A DNA stretch of 6,688 nucleotides from Planctomycetota bacterium (GTDB taxonomy: Bacteria > Planctomycetota > UBA1135 > UBA2386). Both the position numbers and the translations under genes were made by a program. This document shows, one piece after another, positions 1 to 6,063 of this stretch. The notes beneath the pieces are model-generated. The model saw only the letters and a program-made list of their open reading frames with translations. It searched no databases and had not been told where the DNA came from. The stretch's first letter is position 1; every line of letters begins with the position of its first letter. Where the stretch lies: contig JAGQRA010000856.1 in the NCBI GenBank assembly GCA_020425885.1, positions 1 through 6,688 on the forward strand. Reading direction: 5' to 3'.

Positions 1-79
1 AATCGAGACGCTGGCTTCCCTGCGCGGCCAGGGCCGCGGCAAACAGCGAGAGGACGAGGGCAGATCGGATGGTCTTCAT
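1..79 (-). CDS. N-terminal fragment of a secreted protein (signal peptide only)
   Basis: Only the first 26 codons are inside the window; the gene runs off the left edge. The visible start is Met-Lys-Thr-Ile-Arg followed by a hydrophobic stretch (SALVLSLFAAALA, residues 6-18) and an Ala-Ala-Gln that looks like a signal peptidase I site, after which the mature protein would begin near Gly21. That is a textbook Sec signal peptide: positive n-region, hydrophobic core, small residues at -3/-1. It indicates export from the cytoplasm, but nothing of the mature protein is visible, so no function can be given. The start lies 117 nt downstream of the end of the glutaredoxin-like gene on the same strand. 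No clear Shine-Dalgarno sequence precedes the ATG. The evidence for a real gene is the signal-peptide pattern itself. Confidence 0.7.
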   Translation of the reverse strand, partial: MKTIRSALVLSLFAAALAAQGSQRLD

Positions 80-196
80 GTGGCGCCTGTCAGGGCTGCG
101 GATGCTACGCAGTCCGGGGCCCTGGCATGAACGCCTCGAGTCAAGAATCCGCCGCCGCGGCACGCGGCCGCGATGGTGCGCGTCGCGGGCCGACGG

Positions 197-436
197 TCAG
201 ACCAGCGCGGCCTCGATCCGTGCGAAGTCGGCGCCGACGATCGGCTCGCCGCCATCGATGCGCGTCACCGGGATCGACATGATGCCCATCTCGACCATGT
301 CGTCGCGGGCGCTCGCGTCGGTGTGTACGTCCTTGACCTCGAACGCGAGGCCCTTCTTGGTGAGGAACTCCTTCACCATGGTGCAGCCGGGTCAACCGGC
401 GCCGCTGTAGACGACGATCTGCTTCTGTGTGGTCAT
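197..436 (-). CDS. Glutaredoxin-like selenoprotein with UPGC redox motif (UGA read as selenocysteine)
   Basis: A 79-residue thioredoxin-fold protein, about the usual size for a small glutaredoxin. Residues 7-14 form the first strand (IVVYSGAG). Codon 15 is TGA, followed by Pro-Gly-Cys, so the CxxC site reads Sec15-Pro16-Gly17-Cys18. Helix 1 follows (about 19-28), then a second strand (FEVKDV, 32-37), the cis-proline motif S-I-P-V (54-57; Pro56) and an I-D-G-G-E-P-I-V-G-A-D segment (60-70) matching the glutaredoxin glycine turn. The expected role is thiol-disulfide exchange or peroxide/thiol redox chemistry in the cytoplasm; there is no signal peptide. The ATG at 436 is preceded by AAGG with 7-nt spacing. 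The gene ends in its own TGA (197-199), so UGA has two meanings in one message. NCBI has, from memory, a 'Uxx-star' glutaredoxin-like (seleno)protein family that this may belong to. Alternative: a Cys codon mutated to a stop, or a sequencing error. Starting at Met20 would give 60 residues without the redox-active position. Confidence 0.85.
358..378 (-). promoter_or_regulatory. Candidate bacterial SECIS hairpin downstream of the Sec codon
   Basis: In the mRNA, nucleotides 14-34 after the UGA fold into a hairpin. The lower stem has six pairs (UGGUGA with UCACCA), then one unpaired A on the 5' side, two G-C pairs, and a four-base apical loop AGUU. The loop starts 22 nt after the UGA. This matches what is known of bacterial SECIS elements: an apical loop with a G in its first two positions, here followed by U, about 16-37 nt from the UGA, and an unpaired base below a short upper stem. 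E. coli fdhF has the same architecture with a GGUC loop. SelB with Sec-tRNA would bind here. The element lies inside the coding sequence and encodes residues 20-27. Hand-folded; no energy was computed. Confidence 0.68.
392..394 (-). other. In-frame TGA, probable selenocysteine codon (Sec15)
   Basis: This TGA replaces the first cysteine of a glutaredoxin CxxC motif. It is flanked upstream by 14 in-frame codons encoding a plausible first beta strand and downstream by 64 in-frame codons encoding the rest of the fold. One base separates TGA from the Cys codons TGC and TGT. The second active-site cysteine (TGC, codon 18) is intact. TGA also terminates this gene, the methyltransferase gene and argR, so it is not globally reassigned to an amino acid here. 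Confidence 0.82.
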
Positions 437-443
437 GGCGCGA

Positions 444-447
444 CCTT
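444..447 (-). promoter_or_regulatory. Ribosome binding site of the selenoprotein gene
   Basis: On the minus strand, AAGG lies 7 nt before the ATG at 436. It supports initiation at 436, upstream of the TGA codon, rather than at the internal ATG (Met20) at 379. This makes readthrough of the UGA necessary for a functional product. Confidence 0.5.
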
Positions 448-514
448 AGGACCTCGCGGCATCGAGGCAAGCGGGCGGTCGTCATGGCGACGCCAGCGAC
501 CGAACCCGTCGAAC

Positions 515-2554
515 CTACGTCATCGCCTCGGCGCGCTCGAGCCACTGCGAGTAATTGAGGTCGCCACCGGCCGCCGCCACGATCTCGGCGCGGCGCGCCT
601 GCCAGTGCGTGTCGAGCCCGACGGCGCGCAACGGCCGCACCGCCAGCCGCGCGAACGGGCTCTCCTTCGGCGACTGCCGGAACAGCTCGGCGATCGACCG
701 GGCGTGCTCCTTCGCCACCGGCGAACCCAGCTCGTGCAGCAGACACAGCGCCGAGCCGTAGAGCCAGAAGGCGGGCTGCCACCGCGGCTCGGCCAGCGCC
801 GTCGTCTGCAGCCACTGCGCGATGTAGCGCTCACCGTAGAGTCGCGCCTTCGGCATCGCGCCGGCGCGCGTCACGACCAGCGCCGCATGCTGGCTCAGAC
901 CTTCGGCATGACGATGCCAGAACGCCGCGTCGCCGACCGGCGGCTTGTGACCCTGTGGCCCGCCGATCGATGGCCACAGTTCGGCCAGCAGCTGCAACAG
1001 CATGGCGCCGAAATCGGCGGCCTTGCCCTCGGCGGCGGCATGGCCGGTGCGCGCCTTCTTGGCGGCGTCGTAGGCCCAGAGGTCGATGCGGCGTTTGTCG
1101 CCGTCGATGCGCAGCACGCCGGTGACCAGGATCGTGTGCGCCCGTTCGGCCGCGGACAGCTGCTCGACGAGGTGTTCCTCGGGCCAGGGCTGCCCCATCA
1201 CGGCCCAGCCACCGGGGTCGGTCAACGGCATCGCCACGGTGCCGCGATGCGGCGAGGCCAGCCAGACGTGTTCGGCGAGGAACAGCGGCACGCTGCGCGT
1301 CAATCGCCCGAGGTCCTCCTCCTGGCCGGCCGGGAACTCGGGTTTGCCGTCGATGCTGAGGGCCGTGAACAGGACCTGCTTGTGGCCCGGGAGCTTCTGC
1401 GGCAGCAGCCATTGCGGATCGGCGAGGGCATGGCAGAACGATGGCCATTCGAACCGGTAGAGGCCGACCCGCGGTTGCTCGGGCGCCGCGATCGGCGGCA
1501 GCTCGGCGAGTCGTTGGCGATCGAACTCGGCGGTGTACGGCTGCAGCTGCTCGCCGATCATGTGACCGTAGTGCAGGTGCATGTGATGCAGCAGATCCGC
1601 ACCCTGGCGGTGCTGCCCGGTCGCGGCGTGATGATTGAGCAGCGCGAGACCGATGTGCGGATGGTGCTGCCCCGGCACGAACCGCGGCGCGATCAGCTCG
1701 GCGGTGGCCGCGTGCTGCTGCGCATTGGCGAGATCGGTGGCCGCCATCAGCAGCACATCGGGACCGACCTCGGCCCTGGCGAACAGCTCGCGATAGGTGG
1801 CGATGGCCGCCTCGGCCCGACCCTGCTGCAGGTCGAGGCGAGCGCGCCAGAGCTGCGGCCGCCAGCTGTTCGGCAAGGCCGCCAGCTTCTCGACCTCGGC
1901 CCGGTAACCCGCGTCACCGACGGCCTGATGCCGCACCTGCAACCAACCGTGCACCGCGTCGGGGTTGTTGGGATCGGCCTCGACCGCCTGCCACATCAGC
2001 TGCTCGCAGCGGGCGAGATCACCGCGACGCTCGGCCAGCATCGCCCGGCCGATGACCGGCGCCAGCGACCCGGGCCGCTTCTGTTCCAGTTCGCCGAGGG
2101 AGAACTCGGCGGCCTCGAGGTCGCCGGCATCACGCTGCACGACCGCCAGCACGGTCAGCGCCCGCTCGAGGTTCTTGTCGATGGCGACGAGCCGATTGGC
2201 GGCGCCGATCAGCTCCTTGGCGAAGCCCTGCTGCAGGGCCTGCATGATGATGTTGGCCAGGTTCTGCGGATCGCTGCCGTGGGCCTTGATCAGCTCCGGC
2301 AACACCCGTTCGCGGTATTCGTCGCGGCTGAGTCGGACCTTGCGGCCAAAACCGTCGGTGGCCTCGAGGAACTCGGGACCGGCCGGCTGTGACGCGGCCG
2401 GCTCCGATGACTCGGATGCCTCGGTCGACCCGGTCGGACCTGCGGGTCCGGATGACTCGCCCGGCCCGGACCCGGGCGCTCTGGGTTGCTGAGACTTGTC
2501 GGGCTCGCCGTCGGCGCCGGCGGGTTTGCGCTTGAACTTGTCGAACAGGGCCAT
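515..2554 (-). CDS. Large cytoplasmic TPR protein with TolB-like segment, function unknown
   Basis: A 679-residue protein starting MALFDKFKRK, with no signal peptide or membrane segment. Residues 11-60 are a low-complexity Pro/Ser/Gly/Glu linker. Residues 61-110 hold a short conserved-looking segment (FGRKVRLSRDEYRERVLPEL). From about 115 to 290, helical pairs with the alanine/leucine spacing of tetratricopeptide repeats follow (for example DAGDLEAAEF, ERRGDLARCEQLMWQAVEADPNNPDA, QQGRAEAAIATYRELFA). Residues 297-331 are remarkably histidine-rich. Residues 470-530 (ILVTGVLRIDGDKRRIDLWAYDA, then helices) resemble TolB/FlgO-type N-terminal domains, a weak pattern match. The C-terminal 140 residues are again helical. 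TPRs suggest a protein-protein scaffold; no enzymatic motif is visible. The start at 2554 is chosen because the frame stays open upstream into the methyltransferase gene, where its sequence is low-quality Arg/Ser-rich, whereas MALFDKFKRK looks like a genuine N terminus. No clear RBS. It ends in TAG, 78 nt before the selenoprotein gene. Confidence 0.85.
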   Translation of the reverse strand: MALFDKFKRKPAGADGEPDKSQQPRAPGSGPGESSGPAGPTGSTEASESSEPAASQPAGPEFLEATDGFGRKVRLSRDEYRERVLPELIKAHGSDPQNLANIIMQALQQGFAKELIGAANRLVAIDKNLERALTVLAVVQRDAGDLEAAEFSLGELEQKRPGSLAPVIGRAMLAERRGDLARCEQLMWQAVEADPNNPDAVHGWLQVRHQAVGDAGYRAEVEKLAALPNSWRPQLWRARLDLQQGRAEAAIATYRELFARAEVGPDVLLMAATDLANAQQHAATAELIAPRFVPGQHHPHIGLALLNHHAATGQHRQGADLLHHMHLHYGHMIGEQLQPYTAEFDRQRLAELPPIAAPEQPRVGLYRFEWPSFCHALADPQWLLPQKLPGHKQVLFTALSIDGKPEFPAGQEEDLGRLTRSVPLFLAEHVWLASPHRGTVAMPLTDPGGWAVMGQPWPEEHLVEQLSAAERAHTILVTGVLRIDGDKRRIDLWAYDAAKKARTGHAAAEGKAADFGAMLLQLLAELWPSIGGPQGHKPPVGDAAFWHRHAEGLSQHAALVVTRAGAMPKARLYGERYIAQWLQTTALAEPRWQPAFWLYGSALCLLHELGSPVAKEHARSIAELFRQSPKESPFARLAVRPLRAVGLDTHWQARRAEIVAAAGGDLNYSQWLERAEAMT

Positions 2555-2660
2555 GGATCGCTCGCGGAAGAAGGGCGAAGCACAGTAGGGAGTCTCGAGC
2601 CCGACACCAACCGCCCCAACGGATTCCACCCGGCGATCGAGCCGCGGGCGTCGCACCGGG

Positions 2661-4070
2661 TCAGGAGCCGCCGAGGCGGCGGCGCAGGTCCTGAGCGCGT
2701 GCGTGACCCGGGTCGAGGGCAAGGGCCCGGCCGACCGAGTCGCGGGCGGCGGCGACGTTGCCGAGCGCGCATTCGACCAGCGCGCGCAGGAACCAGAACG
2801 GCGCCGATGCGCGGTGGCGGGACTCGAGCCTGGCGAGCAACGCCGACGGATCGGGTGGCGGCGCCGACTGCCAGATGCCCTCGAGGGCCTCGAACAGGCG
2901 GCCGACGTCCTGCCGCAGTGGCGGCTCGGGATGTTCGAGGGCAGCCATGACCTCGCGCGTCGCATCCGCCGCCCGGCCCGCGGCCGTCAGCGCCGCCGCG
3001 GCGCGGAGCCGCAGCGATGGCGGCGGCGCATCCGCGACGGCCTCATCGCCACCGGCGAGACCATCCAGATAGCGCGCCTCGGCGCTGGCAATCCCGTGTC
3101 CCGTCACGGTCGCCGCGGCGCGACGCGCGACGACGTGATCGCCGGCGGCCAGGGCGGCCCAGCCTTCCGCGAGCAGCTGCTGGCAGGCGGCGGCAGCGAC
3201 GGCGGCGGGCGCATCGGCGTTCCGGTTGCAGGCCGCGAGCCGCGCCAGCTCCGGGCCGAGCCGTTCCATCGCGGCATGGTCGCCGCGCAGAACCGCGATG
3301 CGATACAGCGAGTTGGCGAAGTGGATCCTGTTCTCGTCGACCTCACCGTCGATCCGGGCGCGGAAGATCGGCTCGGCCCGACGCAGGTCGAGATCCTGAT
3401 CGCGGAACACGGTGGGCACCCATTCGCAGAGCGGCGTGAAGGTGACCGTCGAACCACGACGCACGCGTTCCACCTCGCGCCATTGCCCGGGGTGACCGTC
3501 GAAGACGTAGGGCAACCAGTAGGTGGCGTGGGTGCGGAAGTCCTGGGCGATGACCCGCGATCGACCCGGGACCAGGGCGGGACCGAACGTGGCGAAGATC
3601 GCGTTGGTCAACGCCCAGTCCTTGGCGGCGTCGACGAACAGGATCTCGATCGGCCCCTCGTCCCAACCGGCGTCGAGCAATGAACCAGGCCGGCACTCGA
3701 TCCGCTGGCCGTATGCGCGCGTCTGCTGCGCGAACAACGGCAGGAAGCTGTCGCCGTCGGCGAAGCCGGCCGCGGTCGCGGCATCGACGTAGCCGGTCAT
3801 GTAGTGATCCCGCCACTCGAACAGGTCGTAGGCGAGGACCTTGCGATCGCTGCCGCATTCCTCGAGTCCATGCGCCAGGGCCGCGGTGCTGGCGCCGAGC
3901 CATGGTCCGAGATCGACGACCGCGCCGAACCCTTCGTAGGTCGCCGCCGTCACCCAGCTCAGGTACTGCTCCTCCTCCGCGGTCAGCATGCACGGGATCC
4001 GACGCACGGCAGCGGGGATCGCGCGCGCGGTCCATGCTGCTGCCGTCGGTGCTGGTTCCTGATCGCTCAT
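2661..4070 (-). CDS. Class I SAM-dependent methyltransferase-like protein with C-terminal TPR-like region
   Basis: A 469-residue protein in two parts. Residues about 30-240 look like a Rossmann-fold methyltransferase of the Methyltransf_24/CmcI-like kind. Motif I is V-V-D-L-G-P-W-L-G-A-S-T (51-62), the acidic end of strand 2 is L-A-Y-D (79-82), and motif III/IV-like I-E-I-L-F-V-D-A-A-K (141-150) carries the Asp-Ala-Lys typical of this family. The next strand, SRVIAQDF (171-178), also fits. Residues 245-469 are alanine-rich helices with TPR character, ending in a clear repeat (ALGNVAAARDSVGRALALDPGHA, 435-457). The substrate cannot be read; relatives often act on sugars or small molecules and sit near surface-polysaccharide genes, but no such gene is here. 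The frame is open further upstream, but the Arg/Pro-rich extension overlaps the DUF4328 gene in another frame, so ATG 4070 (MSDQEPAP) is preferred. No good RBS. Stop is TGA, 106 nt before the TPR gene. Confidence 0.85.
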   Translation of the reverse strand: MSDQEPAPTAAAWTARAIPAAVRRIPCMLTAEEEQYLSWVTAATYEGFGAVVDLGPWLGASTAALAHGLEECGSDRKVLAYDLFEWRDHYMTGYVDAATAAGFADGDSFLPLFAQQTRAYGQRIECRPGSLLDAGWDEGPIEILFVDAAKDWALTNAIFATFGPALVPGRSRVIAQDFRTHATYWLPYVFDGHPGQWREVERVRRGSTVTFTPLCEWVPTVFRDQDLDLRRAEPIFRARIDGEVDENRIHFANSLYRIAVLRGDHAAMERLGPELARLAACNRNADAPAAVAAAACQQLLAEGWAALAAGDHVVARRAAATVTGHGIASAEARYLDGLAGGDEAVADAPPPSLRLRAAAALTAAGRAADATREVMAALEHPEPPLRQDVGRLFEALEGIWQSAPPPDPSALLARLESRHRASAPFWFLRALVECALGNVAAARDSVGRALALDPGHARAQDLRRRLGGS

Positions 4071-4138
4071 GGCGGCGAGCGACGGTAGCGCCGACGCCGA
4101 ACCGCGCACAAGCACATTGCGCCCGCCGCGCCCGGCGA

Positions 4139-5074
4139 CTACTCGGCCGCGACCCGCAGCACCGGGATGCGCTGCTTCTTGTGCTTCCACGTGTGGTGGG
4201 GTTCGACCGGCTCCCGGTGGCGATCGTGGGCGCGCTCCTGATTGTTGGTGATGCGCAGCACGAGCCAACCGGCTAGCAGGCCGGAGATCACCGTGCACAG
4301 ACCGGCGGCGACGTGCAGCCATGCCGCCGCCACGAGTTCCTCGACCGTCGTCTTGTCACTCAGCATGTAGCCGAGGGCCAACCCCGTGCCGAGCAACGCC
4401 GCTGCCCACCAGGTGGCGAGCAGGCCGTGGTTGGCCTGGACCGAGGCATCGCCATCGGCATCGGCCTCGGCGCTGAGCCGGTCGGTCTCGCTGATGACGG
4501 CGTAGGGACGCGCGAAGTTGACGAACGGCACGAACCACGATGCGATGGCCCAGGACGGGGCCCAGTGCACGTGCGCGTTGATCAGATGCGGCAGGTTGAC
4601 GCGGGCGGTCCACAGCCACCACAGGAACAGGCTGCCGACCGCGGCCAGCGCGATGACGGCCCAGACGCCGAGGCCGAACAGCCAGGCATCGGCGGCCGCC
4701 GTCGGGAACTCGGCGCCGGCCGCGAGCCCGTTGGCGAGCCGGAGCTGACCGGTGCCGACGACGATGCCGAGGATGCCGAGCAGGGCGAACGCGAACATCG
4801 CCGCCGCCGTCGACCAGCCGAGCGGCCGCAGCGAAGTGAACGGACCGTGGATCGCGGCGCGGTGGTGCGGATGCCTGGCCTGATGCTGCGCCCGTGACTC
4901 GACGGACAGCAGGCCGCGAACCTCGATCGCGAGCACGGCCTGGCTGTGATCCTCACGTCGCAGCCGGGTGTCGGCCGCGATCTGGCCCTTGCGCACGAGC
5001 TTGCGCAGCCCGCGGGGACCGAGCGGCCCCATCTCTTCTTCGCCGATCAGAACGAACCACTTCTTCGTAGCCAT
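4139..5074 (-). CDS. GYF_2 - DUF4328 multi-pass membrane protein, function unknown
   Basis: A 311-residue protein. Residues 4-55 match the GYF_2 (DUF4339) pattern: W-F-V-L-I-G-E-E-E-M-G-P then a leucine/lysine helix and a G-x-I segment, a small cytoplasmic domain thought to bind peptides. Residues 56-83 are a His/Arg linker. Membrane segments appear near 85-107, 131-155, 218-237 and 247-275. Between the second and third lies the DUF4328 signature: W-T-A-R-V-N-L (155-161), then W-A-I-A-S-W-F-V-P-F-V-N-F-A-R-P (175-190), a semi-hydrophobic amphipathic stretch. The C-terminal 35 residues are charged and probably cytoplasmic. The biochemical role of DUF4328 is not known. The ATG at 5074 has a perfect GGAGG five bases upstream, making this the best-defined start in the window. 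The stop is TAG, 68 nt before the methyltransferase gene. The gene is divergent from the DUF2911 gene. Confidence 0.9.
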   Translation of the reverse strand: MATKKWFVLIGEEEMGPLGPRGLRKLVRKGQIAADTRLRREDHSQAVLAIEVRGLLSVESRAQHQARHPHHRAAIHGPFTSLRPLGWSTAAAMFAFALLGILGIVVGTGQLRLANGLAAGAEFPTAAADAWLFGLGVWAVIALAAVGSLFLWWLWTARVNLPHLINAHVHWAPSWAIASWFVPFVNFARPYAVISETDRLSAEADADGDASVQANHGLLATWWAAALLGTGLALGYMLSDKTTVEELVAAAWLHVAAGLCTVISGLLAGWLVLRITNNQERAHDRHREPVEPHHTWKHKKQRIPVLRVAAE

Positions 5075-5079
5075 GAAGA

Positions 5080-5084
5080 CCTCC
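5080..5084 (-). promoter_or_regulatory. Strong Shine-Dalgarno site (GGAGG) of the DUF4328 gene
   Basis: GGAGG on the minus strand, 5 nt before the ATG at 5074. Most other starts in this window lack such a motif, so this site fixes the start of the membrane-protein gene. Confidence 0.8.
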
Positions 5085-5101
5085 AGTTGCGCGGTTGCCG
5101 C

Positions 5102-5107
5102 ATTGTA
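5102..5107 (-). promoter_or_regulatory. Candidate -10 element (TACAAT) for the DUF4328 gene
   Basis: TACAAT on the minus strand differs from the sigma-70 consensus TATAAT at one base and stands out as AT-rich in a very GC-rich region. It would place a transcript start near 5095 and give a leader of about 20 nt carrying the GGAGG. No convincing -35 hexamer lies 16-18 nt upstream (GGGTGG at 17 nt), so this is only a candidate. Confidence 0.4.
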
Positions 5108-5268
5108 GTTTCAGGCGCGGCTCACCACCCGCGCCGGCCCGTCGGTCGAATGCGCACCGCGCCTCCAACAAGGGCGTAGCCCGATCCGAGCCCGGCCGCA
5201 GCCGGGTCACGGTCCGCGGCAGTCGACCGGCCGGCAACCGTTCCCGCCTCGGCCCGGGAACTCCCACG

Positions 5269-5297
5269 GTGACTCGCGTAGCACCGCCCCCTATCGT
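5269..5297 (+). promoter_or_regulatory. Candidate promoter of the DUF2911 gene
   Basis: GTGACT at 5269-5274 and TATCGT at 5292-5297 are separated by exactly 17 nt; each matches four of six consensus positions of sigma-70 hexamers. Transcription would start near 5304, giving a leader of about 36 nt with the GGAG site. This was found by eye and similar partial matches occur by chance. Confidence 0.3.
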
Positions 5298-5326
5298 GCC
5301 GCGCCCGATACCCCCCTTTTCTGCTT

Positions 5327-5330
5327 GGAG
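5327..5330 (+). promoter_or_regulatory. Shine-Dalgarno site (GGAG) deciding the DUF2911 start
   Basis: GGAG lies 9 nt before the ATG at 5340. A TTG in the same frame at 5325 overlaps this motif, so using TTG as the start would bury the RBS. The ATG is therefore chosen, and it begins directly with a signal peptide. Confidence 0.6.
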
Positions 5331-5339
5331 ACCCCACAC

Positions 5340-6017
5340 ATGCGATTCCCACTGCTCGCCGCCACTCTCGCCACGTTCTGCCTCGCCGTGCCCACAACTG
5401 CCCAGAAGGTCCAGGTCTTCGGCAACCAGCACGGTGAGCGCGGCGCCTCGACCCAGATCCTGTTCGGCGACGGCATCGCCGGCGGCGTCTCGATCGAGTA
5501 CGGCCAGCCGATCTGGAAGGACAGCTACAACGCGATGCTCGACCAGCTCAAGGGCAAGCTGAACCGCCTCGGCAAGGACTGGTGGACGACGATGACGACG
5601 AGCTTCACGCTCGACATCGCCGGCACCGTGGTCCCCGCCGGCAGCTACCTCGTCGGCCTCGACTGCGACAAGGACGGCAAGTTCGCACTGGCGCTGCTCG
5701 AAGCGACCAAGGGACTCAAGCACGGCGCCCTGCCGTTCGCCATGGGCAAGGAGGGCATGAACTGGAAGCCCGACTACCTGGTCCCGCTGCAGCTGAAGAA
5801 GGACGCCGCGGCCGAGGTCGTCGAGAAGATGACGATGACCATCGACCTCACCAAGGGCCTCGAGGGCGGCAGCTACACGCTGGCCTGGGGCAAGCACGAG
5901 CTCACGGCATCGATCACCGTCAAGGTCGGCAAGCAGAGCGACGACGACGATGACGACGAGGGCCACGGCGGCGGTGAGCACAAGGGCGGCGACGCCGACC
6001 ACCGCCGCAAGAAGTAG
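5340..6017 (+). CDS. Secreted DUF2911 family protein with acidic/His-rich C-terminal tail
   Basis: A 225-residue exported protein. Residues 1-22 (MRFPLLAATLATFCLAVPTTAQ) form a Sec signal peptide with a likely cut after Ala21 or Gln22. The body (about 38-195) fits DUF2911: V-S-I-E-Y-G-Q-P-I-W (50-59), G-K-L-N-R-L-G-K-D-W-W-T-T (72-84), then L-D-I-A-G-T-V-V-P-A-G-S-Y-L-V-G-L (91-107), the beta-sandwich core motif with the conserved P-A-G-x-Y. Family function is unknown; members are common in planctomycetes and Bacteroidota and are exported. The last 25 residues are unusual: six consecutive Asp (201-206), then Glu/Gly/His/Lys, then H-R-R-K-K at the end. The tail could bind metal or be a flexible charged extension. 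It is divergent from the DUF4328 gene and followed by a hairpin before the arg operon, so it is probably transcribed alone. Confidence 0.88.
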   Translation: MRFPLLAATLATFCLAVPTTAQKVQVFGNQHGERGASTQILFGDGIAGGVSIEYGQPIWKDSYNAMLDQLKGKLNRLGKDWWTTMTTSFTLDIAGTVVPAGSYLVGLDCDKDGKFALALLEATKGLKHGALPFAMGKEGMNWKPDYLVPLQLKKDAAAEVVEKMTMTIDLTKGLEGGSYTLAWGKHELTASITVKVGKQSDDDDDDEGHGGGEHKGGDADHRRKK

Positions 6018-6039
6018 CCGTACTTCGGCGCCCTGATGT

Positions 6040-6063
6040 TCGAGGCTTGCGCCGGCGCCTCGA
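6040..6063 (+). terminator. Hairpin after the DUF2911 gene, possible terminator
   Basis: TCGAGGC (6040-6046) and GCCTCGA (6057-6063) form a perfect 7-bp inverted repeat around a 10-nt GC-rich loop, starting 22 nt after the DUF2911 stop. No T-run follows, so it is not a canonical intrinsic terminator, though in GC-rich bacteria such hairpins can end or protect transcripts. It lies between the DUF2911 gene and the arg operator. Confidence 0.35.

Larger units (their letters stand above)
5075..5339. other. Divergent intergenic region, 265 nt
   Basis: This is the longest non-coding stretch of the window, between the DUF4328 gene (leftward) and the DUF2911 gene (rightward). Apart from the RBS and candidate promoter elements listed separately I see no open frame with a protein-like composition, no tRNA and no strong repeat. 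Its left end has the only AT-rich patch (around 5101-5112). Confidence 0.5.

Noticed and set aside
91..124. Interrupted inverted repeat (CAGGGC-TGCG ... CGCA ... GCCCTG) between the selenoprotein gene and the secreted-protein gene as a terminator
   Set aside because: The arms are separated by a 6-nt asymmetric bulge and no T-run follows on the minus strand; such pairing is common by chance in GC-rich DNA.
197..379. A 60-residue gene starting at the internal ATG (Met20) as the real glutaredoxin start
   Set aside because: It would lack the first strand and both active-site positions, has no better RBS, and ignores the intact coding sequence and RBS upstream of the TGA.
392..394. TGA as a nonsense mutation making a pseudogene
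   Set aside because: Cannot be fully excluded, but there is only one lesion, precisely at the catalytic cysteine, with an intact frame on both sides and a SECIS-like hairpin at the correct distance.
173..2392. A 739-codon open frame on the plus strand, opposite the TPR gene
   Set aside because: It is antisense to a better-supported gene, rich in Arg/Gly/Leu with no domain-like motifs, and has the composition expected when a high-GC gene is read on its complementary strand.
2555..2965. N-terminal extension of the TPR protein by 137 residues
   Set aside because: The extension runs into the methyltransferase gene in another frame and reads as Arg/Ser/Pro-rich shadow sequence; MALFDKFKRK at 2554 is a natural start.
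4071..4322. N-terminal extension of the methyltransferase by 84 residues
   Set aside because: It overlaps the end of the DUF4328 gene in a different frame and is Arg/Ala/Pro-rich without motifs; the ATG at 4070 gives a normal protein.
5325..5339. TTG at 5325 as the start of the DUF2911 protein
   Set aside because: It overlaps the GGAG ribosome site and adds METPH in front of a complete signal peptide.
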